NCBI GenBank assembly: GCA_012103455.1
Contig: WLWT01000002.1
Location: 124,001-188,000 of the forward strand
DNA from: Gammaproteobacteria bacterium
GTDB taxonomy: Bacteria; Pseudomonadota; Gammaproteobacteria; HK1
DNA length: 64,000 nt
Direction: 5' to 3'
This document shows positions 8,539 to 16,932 of this stretch, piece after piece (position 1 is the stretch's first letter; every line of letters starts with the position of its first letter). Under the pieces are notes generated by a model. It was not told the origin of the DNA and searched no databases. It saw only the letters and a program-made list of their open reading frames with translations. The position numbers and the translations under genes are program-made.

Positions 8539-8890
8539 CCACGATCTCCAGCACTTCGAAATCTTCGGAGCAGGCGATCTCGCGGTGTTTGATCATCGGC
8601 GGCTGCAAGATGGCATCGCCCTTGCGGATGGTGTGCACCCCCTGCCCTTCGTACTCGAAGGTGGCCCAACCGTTTAACACTTGCACGAACTGAAACGTGC
8701 AATCGTGGATATGCCACTGCTGCACTTTGTCTTCCATCGCCTTGCCGTTGGCGCGGATGATGTGAGCCACGTAGTCGCCATGGGTGCCGTCCTCGATGCC
8801 GAGATCGCGGTAGTCGAAGATCTCGCGCAGGCCGGGTTTCCAAGCGGCCTCTTCAGCCAGGTTATGAACAAAATTCCAATCTTTAGCCAT
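8474..8890 (-). CDS. Cupin-domain protein
   Basis: A 138-residue protein from the ATG at 8888-8890 (MAKDWNFVHNLAEEAAW); the open frame extends upstream but without cupin-like sequence. It carries the beta-barrel pattern of the cupin_2 family: a histidine-rich first motif HIHDCTFQFVQVLNG, a central YEGQGVHTIRKGDAI, and the second motif PPMIKHREIACSEDFEVLEI. Small cupins of this type bind a metal and act as isomerases, dioxygenases or regulators; the substrate cannot be told. Its 3' end is duplicated at 3.9 kb. Confidence 0.75.
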   Translation of the reverse strand: MAKDWNFVHNLAEEAAWKPGLREIFDYRDLGIEDGTHGDYVAHIIRANGKAMEDKVQQWHIHDCTFQFVQVLNGWATFEYEGQGVHTIRKGDAILQPPMIKHREIACSEDFEVLEIVAPANFETHIVAPPAATAEAAE

Positions 8891-8998
8891 GCCGCCGCCT
8901 CTGCCGGTGCAGTGTTGTAGTGAACGCAGCGCCGACCATACTCCGCCACTGCGCGCATTGACAACGGGCCCGCAGTCCTTTGATAACGGCAATCCGAT

Positions 8999-9403
8999 TC
9001 ACTGATGCGCAATTGCCATCAGCTCGATGCTTGCATGCGAACCGACTGCTCCGGCTAGCCCGGAGTCGGTGGTGAGCAACGGTACGCCGAGAACTTCCGC
9101 CAGCGCGACGTAGCTTGCATCATAGGCCGAGAAGTTGCCGCGTAGCTGCCAGATCCGGTCCAGATAAGGTTCATGAGCGTGGCGCTCGACATCTAGATCC
9201 CGCCAATGTCCCAATGCTATGGCCGCCGTTTCCTCACTGATGCCGCCAGCCCTGAGATAGCGCCGAATCACTTGTGTGACTTCTACGTCAATGAGATGGG
9301 GCGCATCGAGATCGACGGATTCGTTTCCGATCCGGGCAGCTATCCGTGCGCCTAGCGCGGTGTTCAAGAGGAGTTCGATCGCCGCGCACGCATCCAATAC
9401 CAT
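8999..9403 (-). CDS. PIN-domain toxin (VapC/FitB-like), separated from its antitoxin by an inserted element
   Basis: A 134-residue PIN domain: MVLDACAAIELLLN with the first catalytic aspartate at residue 4, an acidic IDVEVTQVIRR helix, FSAYDASYVALAEV and LLTTDSGLAGA. The start codon lies at 9401-9403, inside the 4-5-bp target duplication of element B1. Without the element, the antitoxin stop and this start would overlap as TGATG, so the pair was translationally coupled. The coding frame is intact, but coupling to the antitoxin is now broken by about 150 bases. Confidence 0.85.
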   Translation of the reverse strand: MVLDACAAIELLLNTALGARIAARIGNESVDLDAPHLIDVEVTQVIRRYLRAGGISEETAAIALGHWRDLDVERHAHEPYLDRIWQLRGNFSAYDASYVALAEVLGVPLLTTDSGLAGAVGSHASIELMAIAHQ

Positions 9404-9405
9404 CA

Positions 9406-9549
9406 GAGGACCTCTAAAAACCTACTGCGCGACGCTATGGCTGCGTTGCGCGGTGCTCGCAATTCTCATGTATTACCCCATACACTGCGGTTCCTGCGCG
9501 CCGTGCGCCTTGCCCTAAGGCCGCTCGCTACGGTTTTTAGCAGGTCCCC
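9406..9549 (-). mobile_element. Family B short inverted-repeat element, copy B1, inserted between antitoxin and toxin
   Basis: About 144 bp with ends GAGGACCTCTAAAAACC and GGTTTTTAGCAGGTCCCC, flanked by CATCA at 9401-9405 and 9549-9553 (ATCA if the terminal C belongs to the element). Internally it has GC-rich arms and a TGTATTACCCCATACACTGCGG-like core related to family A. It has no transposase and resembles a MITE. Removing one duplicate and the element restores the TGATG overlap of the antitoxin and toxin genes. Confidence 0.85.
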
Positions 9550-9550
9550 A

Positions 9551-9781
9551 TCAGCGGCTGTCCCTCTCCTGACGGACGGCTTCGGCAGGTGCCTCATCCA
9601 GCATCGTGGCAGGTTGCCGCTCAATGGCTTCCAGCACCATCTGGCGTGTGGGGCGCTGCAACGCGCGTTCAATTTCCCGAATGACGAACTGCGCCATCGA
9701 CAATCCTTCAAGTGCCGCCCGAGCCTTTAATCGCCGATGCAACTCTTCAGGTATATTACGGACTTGCAATAGTGTGCTCAT
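9551..9781 (-). CDS. FitA-like ribbon-helix-helix antitoxin
   Basis: A 76-residue protein starting MSTLLQVRNIPEELHRRLK at 9781, the classic FitA/VapB ribbon-helix-helix opening, followed by ARAALEGLSMAQFVIREIE. The C-terminal AEAVRQERDSR would reach into the toxin. Dimers of such proteins bind the operon promoter and block the PIN toxin. Its TGA stop (9551-9553) lies in the target duplication of element B1. A GTG at 9796 is an alternative start. Confidence 0.85.
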   Translation of the reverse strand: MSTLLQVRNIPEELHRRLKARAALEGLSMAQFVIREIERALQRPTRQMVLEAIERQPATMLDEAPAEAVRQERDSR

Positions 9782-9829
9782 AAGTGTTCTCACCAATGCA
9801 TGAACAGTTCATGCGCCGCAATACTCTAA

Positions 9830-10716
9830 GAACCTGTTCAAGATCTGACGATTTTGGACATCTGACCTAAACTATTGTTATCCATAGTCATAGCGGCTGC
9901 GAAGGCAATGACAGACGAGCGAATCTACCCGAGTGACCTATCTCGCCAACAGTTCGAGAAAGTTAGACCGATCCTGGAGGCGGCGCGTCGGCGAACCAAG
10001 CCAAGACAACTCGATCTCTATCACGTGTTCAACGCAGTGTTGTACGTGCTGAAGACCGGCTGCCAATGGCGCATGTTGCCCAACGAGTATCCAAAGTGGC
10101 GAAGTGTGCATGAGTATTTCACTATCTGGCGGCAATCGTCCCCAGAAGACTCTTGCAGCGCCTTGGACAAGGCGTTAAAAAAATGGGTTGGCGAGGCCCG
10201 CGAATCCCAGGGGCGCAGTGGCAAAGCCAGCCTGATCATCGTTGATGCACAGAGCGTGAAGAACACAGACAGTGCAAACCACAAAGGTTATGACGCAGGC
10301 AAGAAGACTTCTGGTATCAAGCGGCACATAGCTGTGGACACTCAGGGATTATTGCACGCTGCTTTTGTGACCACGGCAAATGTCACTGATCGAGCTGGGG
10401 CACTGGCCGCACTTGCTGCTCAAGCAGATGGGCGCCTCTCGGAGGTTAGGTGTGTAGTGGGCGATGGCGGGTACACGGGGATGGCTTTCGCTGGCGAAGT
10501 GCTGAGATTAATCGGAGCGAACGTCGAAATTATCAAACGCTCGGACACGGGTCGTTTTGCCGTCCTCCCGAAGAGGTGGGTTGTCGAGCGAACCTTCTCA
10601 TGGTTTGAGAAAAACCGCCGGTTGTGGAAAAACTGTGAGCGGCTAATCGAAAGCTCGTTGGGCATGATGCTACTTGCAAATATTGCGCTGTTGCTTCGGA
10701 GATCTTGAACAGGCTC
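9830..10716 (+). mobile_element. IS5-family insertion sequence, complete
   Basis: An 887-bp element with 17-bp imperfect terminal repeats (GAACCTGTTCAAGATCT at the left, its complement with one change at the right) and a 3-bp TAA duplication at 9827-9829 and 10717-10719. It carries one transposase gene. The TAA duplication and the repeat length fit the IS5 family. Confidence 0.95.
9908..10708 (+). CDS. IS5-family transposase
   Basis: A 266-residue DDE transposase from ATG 9908 (MTDERIYPSDLSRQQFEKV). It has the N-terminal helix-turn-helix region with LYHVFNAVLYVLKTGCQWR, the first catalytic aspartate in IVDAQSVKNTD, a second in VVGDGGYTGM, and the C-terminal PKRWVVERTFSWFEKNRRL with the catalytic glutamate. 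The gene is full length and undamaged, so the element may be active. It is the only intact IS with clear ends in the first half of the window. Confidence 0.95.
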   Translation: MTDERIYPSDLSRQQFEKVRPILEAARRRTKPRQLDLYHVFNAVLYVLKTGCQWRMLPNEYPKWRSVHEYFTIWRQSSPEDSCSALDKALKKWVGEARESQGRSGKASLIIVDAQSVKNTDSANHKGYDAGKKTSGIKRHIAVDTQGLLHAAFVTTANVTDRAGALAALAAQADGRLSEVRCVVGDGGYTGMAFAGEVLRLIGANVEIIKRSDTGRFAVLPKRWVVERTFSWFEKNRRLWKNCERLIESSLGMMLLANIALLLRRS

Positions 10717-10788
10717 TAAGGCTAAGATGGATACGGGTCAACTGGAGCAATGAACTGAAGCTACGCTGATGGGATAGCTAAAACCCCT

Positions 10789-10845
10789 CAGAAGGTAAGC
10801 CCCCCTTAGAAGGTAAGCCCCCCTCAGAAGGTAAGCCCAGGCTGC
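10789..10845. repeat. Tandem repeat of the 3' end of the PBP gene
   Basis: Three units of about 18 bp with the core cagaaggtaagcccccct. The unit nearest the gene contains its last codons and stop (GLTF then stop on the minus strand); the other two lie beyond the stop. It looks like slippage or a local tandem duplication of the gene end. Confidence 0.8.
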
Positions 10846-13800
10846 ACCACATCGGTATATTCAACAATATCGGACATCAGCCGGTTAAACGCCCGCGCGG
10901 GACCCACACCCCCGAACAGCCCGTGCATCGTGCGCGGGGTATCGTTGCCCATCCAAATGCCGATCACCAAGTCCGGCGAGTAACCCACGAACCAGGCATC
11001 CACGAACGCATCGCCGGTCCCGGTTTTGCCGGCTATCAATAGCGCCTTGGGCAATTTATGCCGCGCCCGGGTGGCGGTTCCCTCACCCACCACGGCCACC
11101 AGCATTTCGTTCATGGCGGCGATATCCCCCGCCGCGAATTGCCGGCCCGCCGGTGGCCGCTCGCGCCGCCAGACGGTGCCGCCATCAGCCCGGGTGATGC
11201 GGGCGAACGCATGCGGCGTGACCGCCCGCCCGCCATTGGCGAACACAGCATAAGCCCCCACCATTTCCACCAGCGGCACGCCGTTGGCGCCGAGCGCGAC
11301 ACCCCATTGGCGTTTGAAATACGAGATATCCACGCCCAAGCGCATCAATACATCGAACAAGCGATCAAAGCCGATGGTCCCGTGCAGCAAGTTGACGGCA
11401 GCCGTATTGATGGAGTTGACCAAGCCTTCACGCATGGTGATATAGCCGTAATCCTTACCGTCGTGGTTGTTGGGTGCGTAGGGCGGTTGCGGTGCCGGCA
11501 TGTCGATGGACACCGGGCGTGCATCGATCCGCGAGGTGGGCCGCAGATCCCGTTCGAGCGCCGCCAGATAAACGAATGGCTTGAACGCGGACGCGGGCGG
11601 GCGGGTATGCAAACCGGCAGTGCGTTTGGCACGGTTAATGCCACGGGCGCGCACGTTATTGCCCACCCCTCCGACCATGGCCAAGACCGCGCCGCTCGGA
11701 CGCATGACCACCGCCGCCGCCTGCGAGACCGCAACGCCGCGGGCGCGCAGCCGCCGCAACTCCGAGCGCAACGCCCGCTCGGCGTAGATTTCCACTTCGG
11801 CATTCAAAGTAGTTAGAACTTTGTAGTCACCGGGGGGCAACTCCTTGAGCACCGCCGTGACTTCAGGTTTTATCCACTGCCACAAATGCCCCAGATAGGG
11901 CTTGTTCGGTGGCCGCTTACCGTATCTAGGCTTAAACGGTCTAGGCATCTTGGCGCCCGCAGCGGCGTAGCCATGGCGCCGCATCAACGCCACGATCAAC
12001 TCGGCCCGCTGTTGCGCCCCCGCCCGGTCCTGATGCCAGTTCCACCCGGGCCGCTTAACCGCCGCTGCCAGGTAAGCCGCCTCGTACAGGGTCAAATCCT
12101 TGGCCGGCTTCTGAAAATAAGTGCGGGCCGCCAATTCGACGCCGAAGTTGCCCCGCCCCAGATAAAGCCGGTTCATGTAGAGTGCCAAAATCTCTTTTTT
12201 AGCCAGGCCGGACTCCATCTTGATGGCCCACAACAACTCGGTCAGCTTGCGCGTCACCGAGCGCTTTTCGCTCAGCAACAGGTTGCGGGCCAGTTGTTGC
12301 GGGATAGTGCTATTGCCAGCACAAGCCCTGCTGCTGGAGAAGACCCTGGCGCTGGAGAAGACGTTGAGTTTGCGCAGCGCGCAGAGCAGGCCGGCCTCGG
12401 TGAATTTGGCCAGTTTGTAGAACACGCCGTGCTCGTAGAAGCGGTGATCTTCACTGGCGATGACAGCGTTGACGAAGTGCGGCGAAATGTTGGCTAGGCT
12501 GGTGTTCAAGCTGTAGTCATAGCGGGTGCCTAACAAATCCACCTTGCTTTGCGCACCGGTGCCCGACTTGCGCACATGCACATGGGCCGCGCTCGCCAGT
12601 TGCAATGTATCGGCGGTGGACGGCAGGGCGAACCATTGCCACACCAGTACGGTAAATCCCGCCACGCAAGCCGCCGCCAGGGCCAGGGCAGTGTATTGGA
12701 GCGCCCGCCAGCGGCCGGGCAGCACACGCATTATGGCCTCGGCGCGCTCGCGCTCGGCCTGGCCGCCAGTGGCGATGACTTGGCGGAGCAGCAATCTCGC
12801 CCTAGCGCACTCGCCCCGCTCCCGGCAGGCGAGCGCTGCGTCGAGGGTACGTCCAACGACGGGGTCGAATTCGGCGTCCGGTGGGGCTGGATCATCGGTG
12901 GGCGCGGGCTCATTGCCGAGTCCTGGCCCAGGTGCAACGGGCGCATCGCCGGCGGGTGCTGCGACAACGCCAGCCCCCTCTTGCGCTGAGGGCGCGGCCT
13001 GCTGCGAAGGTACTTCCAGCGTCACCGGCTCTGGCATAAGGCGCCCTCCCGGCTCATAAGGAGGTCCGGCGTCCGGGTGTAGGAAATGCACCGTACACTC
13101 GCGGATGGCGTATTCATGCGCACCTAAGGACACCAGCCAACGGTCCCGCGAACGCTCGATCCATAAGGTGATGACCATGGCCGCCATGGCGGCTAAGAAC
13201 ACACCCGTTAATGCACTGACGATGAGATAGACGTGCCACGGGTGGCCGAGGTGGGTGGCGGTAAACGAGGCGAGCGGCCAATGCATGATGAGCAGCAAGC
13301 GCAGCACGCAACCGGCGAGTGGCTGGCGGCGCGCGTGATAGTGCATGAACCCCCACCTGGCGGGACTACTTTGCGCCAACAGCCGGCCAACACCGGCCAG
13401 CGCTGACCACGTCACCAAAGCGGCGGCGCCATGCAGGGCGCCATAGAACAACCACGCATCCGTCCAATCCGTGATCTCGGCCCATTCGGGCACGGACACC
13501 GCACCCGCGTCAACCAAATCCGGCAGCACCCGCAGCGCGACAACCAGGGTCAAGCTCCACAGTAAAAACACGGCGAGAAATCTGGACGGCCACAAGCGCA
13601 GGCGGATACGCAAGGGCTGAGCGGGGAACGGATGGCGCAGTGGCCCCAGGGATCGCTCCAGGGGAACAGGAACGTTGAGCAAAAGCACCGCGGCCGAGTA
13701 CAGGGCCACGATGATGGCGCAAACACCGACTAAGCCCGCTGGCGGGCCTGGGGCAAGCAACGCCGCCACCCAACTCGCCGCCGCCTCGGCGGCGCTGTGT

Positions 13801-13874
13801 CCACCGTCCCACTCAGCCGCGATCACCCACACTAGAGCGGAGTAGATAAGCGCCTTTAGGGCTGCTCTAAGCAT
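10824..13874 (-). CDS. Class A penicillin-binding protein (PBP1-like) with a large membrane extension
   Basis: A 1016-residue bifunctional peptidoglycan synthase. The GT51 glycosyltransferase domain has the catalytic glutamate in ASEDHRFYEH near residue 475 and TIPQQLARNLLLS near 525; the transpeptidase has SAFK near 761, a later SIN, and GKTGTG near 950. Together they polymerise and cross-link glycan strands in the periplasm. Unusually, about 285 residues precede this with four to six predicted membrane segments, then a Pro/Ala-rich linker and a short helical segment before the usual anchor (LQYTALALAAACVAGFTVL). A small duplication (SSARVFSSSRACA) interrupts the GT domain just before the TIPQQ motif and could affect activity. 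Element B2 lies just upstream. Confidence 0.9.
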   Translation of the reverse strand: MLRAALKALIYSALVWVIAAEWDGGHSAAEAAASWVAALLAPGPPAGLVGVCAIIVALYSAAVLLLNVPVPLERSLGPLRHPFPAQPLRIRLRLWPSRFLAVFLLWSLTLVVALRVLPDLVDAGAVSVPEWAEITDWTDAWLFYGALHGAAALVTWSALAGVGRLLAQSSPARWGFMHYHARRQPLAGCVLRLLLIMHWPLASFTATHLGHPWHVYLIVSALTGVFLAAMAAMVITLWIERSRDRWLVSLGAHEYAIRECTVHFLHPDAGPPYEPGGRLMPEPVTLEVPSQQAAPSAQEGAGVVAAPAGDAPVAPGPGLGNEPAPTDDPAPPDAEFDPVVGRTLDAALACRERGECARARLLLRQVIATGGQAERERAEAIMRVLPGRWRALQYTALALAAACVAGFTVLVWQWFALPSTADTLQLASAAHVHVRKSGTGAQSKVDLLGTRYDYSLNTSLANISPHFVNAVIASEDHRFYEHGVFYKLAKFTEAGLLCALRKLNVFSSARVFSSSRACAGNSTIPQQLARNLLLSEKRSVTRKLTELLWAIKMESGLAKKEILALYMNRLYLGRGNFGVELAARTYFQKPAKDLTLYEAAYLAAAVKRPGWNWHQDRAGAQQRAELIVALMRRHGYAAAGAKMPRPFKPRYGKRPPNKPYLGHLWQWIKPEVTAVLKELPPGDYKVLTTLNAEVEIYAERALRSELRRLRARGVAVSQAAAVVMRPSGAVLAMVGGVGNNVRARGINRAKRTAGLHTRPPASAFKPFVYLAALERDLRPTSRIDARPVSIDMPAPQPPYAPNNHDGKDYGYITMREGLVNSINTAAVNLLHGTIGFDRLFDVLMRLGVDISYFKRQWGVALGANGVPLVEMVGAYAVFANGGRAVTPHAFARITRADGGTVWRRERPPAGRQFAAGDIAAMNEMLVAVVGEGTATRARHKLPKALLIAGKTGTGDAFVDAWFVGYSPDLVIGIWMGNDTPRTMHGLFGGVGPARAFNRLMSDIVEYTDVVQPGLTF

Positions 13875-13902
13875 GGCGCTGCAACCATTGCAATTGCCGC
13901 AT

Positions 13903-14045
13903 GGGGACCTCTAAAAACCTACTGCGCGACGCTATGGCTGCGTTGCGCGGTGCTCGCAATCCTCATGTATTACCCATACATTGCAGTTCCTGCGCGCCGT
14001 GCGCCTTGCCCTAAGGCCGCTCGCTACGGTTTTTAGCAGATCCCC
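13903..14045 (-). mobile_element. Family B element, copy B2
   Basis: About 143 bp, nearly identical to B1, with ends GGGGACCTCTAAAAACC and GGTTTTTAGCAGATCCCC. The flanking four bases (GCAT and ACAA) do not match, so the duplication has been lost or the copy arose by recombination. It lies between the divergent PBP gene and dioxygenase gene and may have replaced promoter sequence. Confidence 0.85.
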
Positions 14046-14168
14046 ACAAGGGATGATTGGGGGAAAATGAACAGAGGCGCTGCAAATCGTATCATTGCTT
14101 TTCCGTGCCGCCGCCGTCAGATTGGAGCGCCGCGCCAAGAGTCTCTAGCAGAGCAGGAGGACCTATCA

Positions 14169-14960
14169 ATGCAACTAAGCGCCGAACAACTCGCTCAATT
14201 CGACGAACAAGGTTATCTATTCTTTCCTAGCCGGTTCACCGAAGAGGAAGCCGCCGTCCTCAAACGAGCAGGCGACGAGGTATTCGCCATGCGGCGCGAG
14301 GAGGTGTGGCGCGAGACCTCCGGGGTAGCCCGCACCGCGTTCGCCGCGCACCGCTATCACGACACTTTCCGCCGCCTGAGCCAGCATCCACGCCTCATCG
14401 AACCGATGATGCAACTGGTGGACGGGCCGGTTTACATGCATCAGTTCAAGGTCAACGCCAAAGCCGCTTTCGACGGCGAGGTATGGCAGTGGCACCAGGA
14501 TTTTGGCACCTGGCACCGGGACGACGGCATGCCGCAGCCGCGCGCCATGAACATCGCCCTGTTCATCGACGATGTGACCGCCGCCAACGGCCCCCTGCTG
14601 TTCTTGCCGGGCAGCCACCAACACGGCGTGCTGCAAGCGGGCCATGATCTCGAAACCACCAGCTATCCGCTCTGGACCCTGGAGCGCGATACCGTCAAAC
14701 GCCTGGCCGACCGTGGCGGCTGTGTCGCCCCCACCGGCCCGGCCGGCTCGGTACTGCTGTTCTCCTCCTTGCTGGTGCATGCCAGTCCACCGAACATCAG
14801 CCCTCTGGACCGGACCATCGTCTACCTGTCGCTGTGCCACGTGGATAATCACATCACCCGCCAGCAACGCCCCGAGTGGATCGCGCACCGGGACTTCGCC
14901 CCCATCACGCCGTTGCCGGACGACTGTTTGCTGCAAGGCCAAGAGAGCAAAGCCGCCTGA
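14169..14960 (+). CDS. Phytanoyl-CoA dioxygenase (PhyH) family protein
   Basis: A 263-residue Fe(II)/2-oxoglutarate oxygenase from ATG 14169, preceded by AGGAGG at about 14155. The iron ligands are seen as HQD in WQWHQDFGTWH (near residue 109) and a histidine in SLLVHASPPN (near 203); an arginine for 2-oxoglutarate follows in SPLDRTIVYLS. PhyH relatives hydroxylate fatty acyl-CoAs, ectoine or natural products. Its stop overlaps the start of the next gene as TGATG, so the two are one operon and likely one pathway. Substrate not predictable. Confidence 0.85.
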   Translation: MQLSAEQLAQFDEQGYLFFPSRFTEEEAAVLKRAGDEVFAMRREEVWRETSGVARTAFAAHRYHDTFRRLSQHPRLIEPMMQLVDGPVYMHQFKVNAKAAFDGEVWQWHQDFGTWHRDDGMPQPRAMNIALFIDDVTAANGPLLFLPGSHQHGVLQAGHDLETTSYPLWTLERDTVKRLADRGGCVAPTGPAGSVLLFSSLLVHASPPNISPLDRTIVYLSLCHVDNHITRQQRPEWIAHRDFAPITPLPDDCLLQGQESKAA

Positions 14961-16273
14961 TGTATCTACAAACGCAACTGCGCCAGCGGGCGGCTCGAGG
15001 TAAACCGGTCCGGGTCGGCCTCATCGGCGCCGGCAAGTTCGGCTCCATGTTCCTGAGCCAGGCGCCGGCCACGGTGGGCCTGGAAGTAGCCGCCATCGCC
15101 GATCTGGATCCGGGCGGCGCCCGCAACGCCTGCGCCACGGTAGGCTGGGATGACCACCGGATCAGCCAGGTGCGCTTCACCGACGAGGCCGCGGCGCTGA
15201 TGCGAGCCGATGACATCGACGTAGTGGTGGAGGCGACCGGCAATCCCGCCGCCGGCATCGAACACGCCCGCGCAGCGGCGGCCCATGGCAAACACATGAT
15301 CATGGTCAACGTCGAGGCCGACGTGCTGGCCGGTGCGCTGCTGGCGGAGGAGGCCCGCAGCGCCGGCCTGGTCTACTCCATGGCCTACGGCGACCAACCG
15401 GCGCTCACCTGCGAGCTGGTCGAGTGGGCCAGATCCTGTGGCTTCGATGTGGCCGCCGCTGGCAAAGGCACCAAATACCTGCCCGGCTACCACGCCTCCA
15501 CCCCGGACACGGTATGGGATCACTACGGGCTGACGGCCGAGGCAGCGGCTGGCGCTGGCATGAACAGTCAGATGTTCAATTCGTTTCTGGACGGCACCAA
15601 GTCAGCCATTGAAATGGCTGCCATCGCCAACGCCACCGGCCTTACCCCGCCGCCCGACGGCCTGACCTTCCCGCCCTGCGGCATGGATGATTTAGCCCAT
15701 GTGCTGCGGCCCCGCGCGCAGGGCGGCCAGTTGCATCACAAAGGCCAAGTCGAAGTGGTCTCCTCCCTGGAGCGGGACGGGCGTCCGGTGGCGCGGGATC
15801 TGCGCTGGGGTGTTTATGTGGTCATGGAAGCGCCCAACGACTACGCCGCCGGCTGCTTCCGGCAATACGGCATGAACACCGATGCCAGTGGCCGCTATTG
15901 CGCCATGTACAAGCCGTTTCATCTGATCGGCCTGGAACTCAACATATCCATCCTGTCGGCCGCCCTGCTCGGCCAGCCCACCGGTCAGACCCAGGCGTTC
16001 AGCGGCGATGTCGCGGCCATCGCCAAGCGGGATCTCGAAGAGGGAGAAATACTGGACGGCGAGGGCGGCTTTACCGTCTACGGCAAATTGCTGCCGGCCA
16101 GCACCTCGCTGGAATCGGGCGCACTGCCTCTGGGGTTGGCCCACAACGTGAAGCTGAACGGACCCGTAGAGGCGGGCACACTGATCCGGTGGGCCGATGT
16201 CGGCGTCGATGAAAGCGCCGCAGCCGTCAAGGTGCGCCGGGCCATGGAGCAACGCTTCAAACCGGCCGCTTGA
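14960..16273 (+). CDS. NAD(P)-binding oxidoreductase with C-terminal SAF domain
   Basis: A 437-residue protein starting MYLQTQLRQRAARGKPVRVG. It has a Rossmann fold with GLIGAGKFGSMF near residue 21, a DIDVVVEATGNPAAGIEHA segment typical of homoserine-dehydrogenase-like enzymes, and a C-terminal SAF-type region (AIAKRDLEEGEILDGEGGFTV) like those of sialic acid synthases and the flagellar FlgA family. Proteins of this architecture are usually annotated only as SAF-domain oxidoreductases. The overlap with the PhyH gene suggests that one enzyme makes the hydroxylated substrate or aldehyde the other uses. Exact reaction unknown. Confidence 0.8.
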   Translation: MYLQTQLRQRAARGKPVRVGLIGAGKFGSMFLSQAPATVGLEVAAIADLDPGGARNACATVGWDDHRISQVRFTDEAAALMRADDIDVVVEATGNPAAGIEHARAAAAHGKHMIMVNVEADVLAGALLAEEARSAGLVYSMAYGDQPALTCELVEWARSCGFDVAAAGKGTKYLPGYHASTPDTVWDHYGLTAEAAAGAGMNSQMFNSFLDGTKSAIEMAAIANATGLTPPPDGLTFPPCGMDDLAHVLRPRAQGGQLHHKGQVEVVSSLERDGRPVARDLRWGVYVVMEAPNDYAAGCFRQYGMNTDASGRYCAMYKPFHLIGLELNISILSAALLGQPTGQTQAFSGDVAAIAKRDLEEGEILDGEGGFTVYGKLLPASTSLESGALPLGLAHNVKLNGPVEAGTLIRWADVGVDESAAAVKVRRAMEQRFKPAA

Positions 16274-16323
16274 ACGCACGGGAACCCGAACCGGACGCCT
16301 GCCGCTGTGTGCTCATAGACGGC

Positions 16324-16932
16324 TCAAAGCCAATCGTAGGCACGGGCGTGCCGCTCCTCGAAGGCTTCGAACTGCGCGTCGTAAGCGCGGGTCAAAGCGA
16401 TGTCATCAAGACCGTTCAGCAGCTTGTGTTTATCGAACGGTGCGATATCGAAGCGGTGGCTCGCGCCATCGGGCGCTCTGACCGTCTGCGTCGCCAAATC
16501 CACATGCACTCGCGCCCCAGGCGTCTCGTGTAGCGCGGCGCGCAGCCCGTCGCACACCGCACGCGGCAACACCACCGGCAACACCCCGTGCTGCATGCAG
16601 TTGTTGTAGTGAATGTCGCCAAAGCTAGGCGCGATCACGCAACGGATACCGTTGGCCACCAGCGCGTAGACGGCGTTCTCCCGCGATGATCCGCAGCCCC
16701 AGTTCAGATCGGCCACCACAATCTTGCCCTGCCGGTACGGCTCGCGATTGAAGATAAAATCTTCCCGCTCCGTCCCGTCGCCGTCAAAACGCAGATCATG
16801 AAACAAGTATTTGTGATAACTGCCGTCCTCCGGCAAGTGGCGTAAAAAACGGGCGGGAATGATCTGATCGGTATCGCAGTTCGGGATATCGATCGGCACG
16901 CCAATGGCTTCGAATGAGCTAAACGCTTCCAT
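16324..16932 (-). CDS. leuD: 3-isopropylmalate dehydratase small subunit
   Basis: A 202-residue LeuD that, with LeuC, isomerises 2-isopropylmalate to 3-isopropylmalate in leucine synthesis in the cytoplasm. Seen: IPNCDTDQIIPARFLR, a YRQGKIVVADLNWGCGSSRE signature with the swivelling-domain loop, and IRCVIAPSFGDIHYNN. The ATG follows the leuC stop with no gap (TAAATG), so translation is probably coupled. Length normal for the family. leuA and leuB are not in the window. Confidence 0.96.
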   Translation of the reverse strand: MEAFSSFEAIGVPIDIPNCDTDQIIPARFLRHLPEDGSYHKYLFHDLRFDGDGTEREDFIFNREPYRQGKIVVADLNWGCGSSRENAVYALVANGIRCVIAPSFGDIHYNNCMQHGVLPVVLPRAVCDGLRAALHETPGARVHVDLATQTVRAPDGASHRFDIAPFDKHKLLNGLDDIALTRAYDAQFEAFEERHARAYDWL

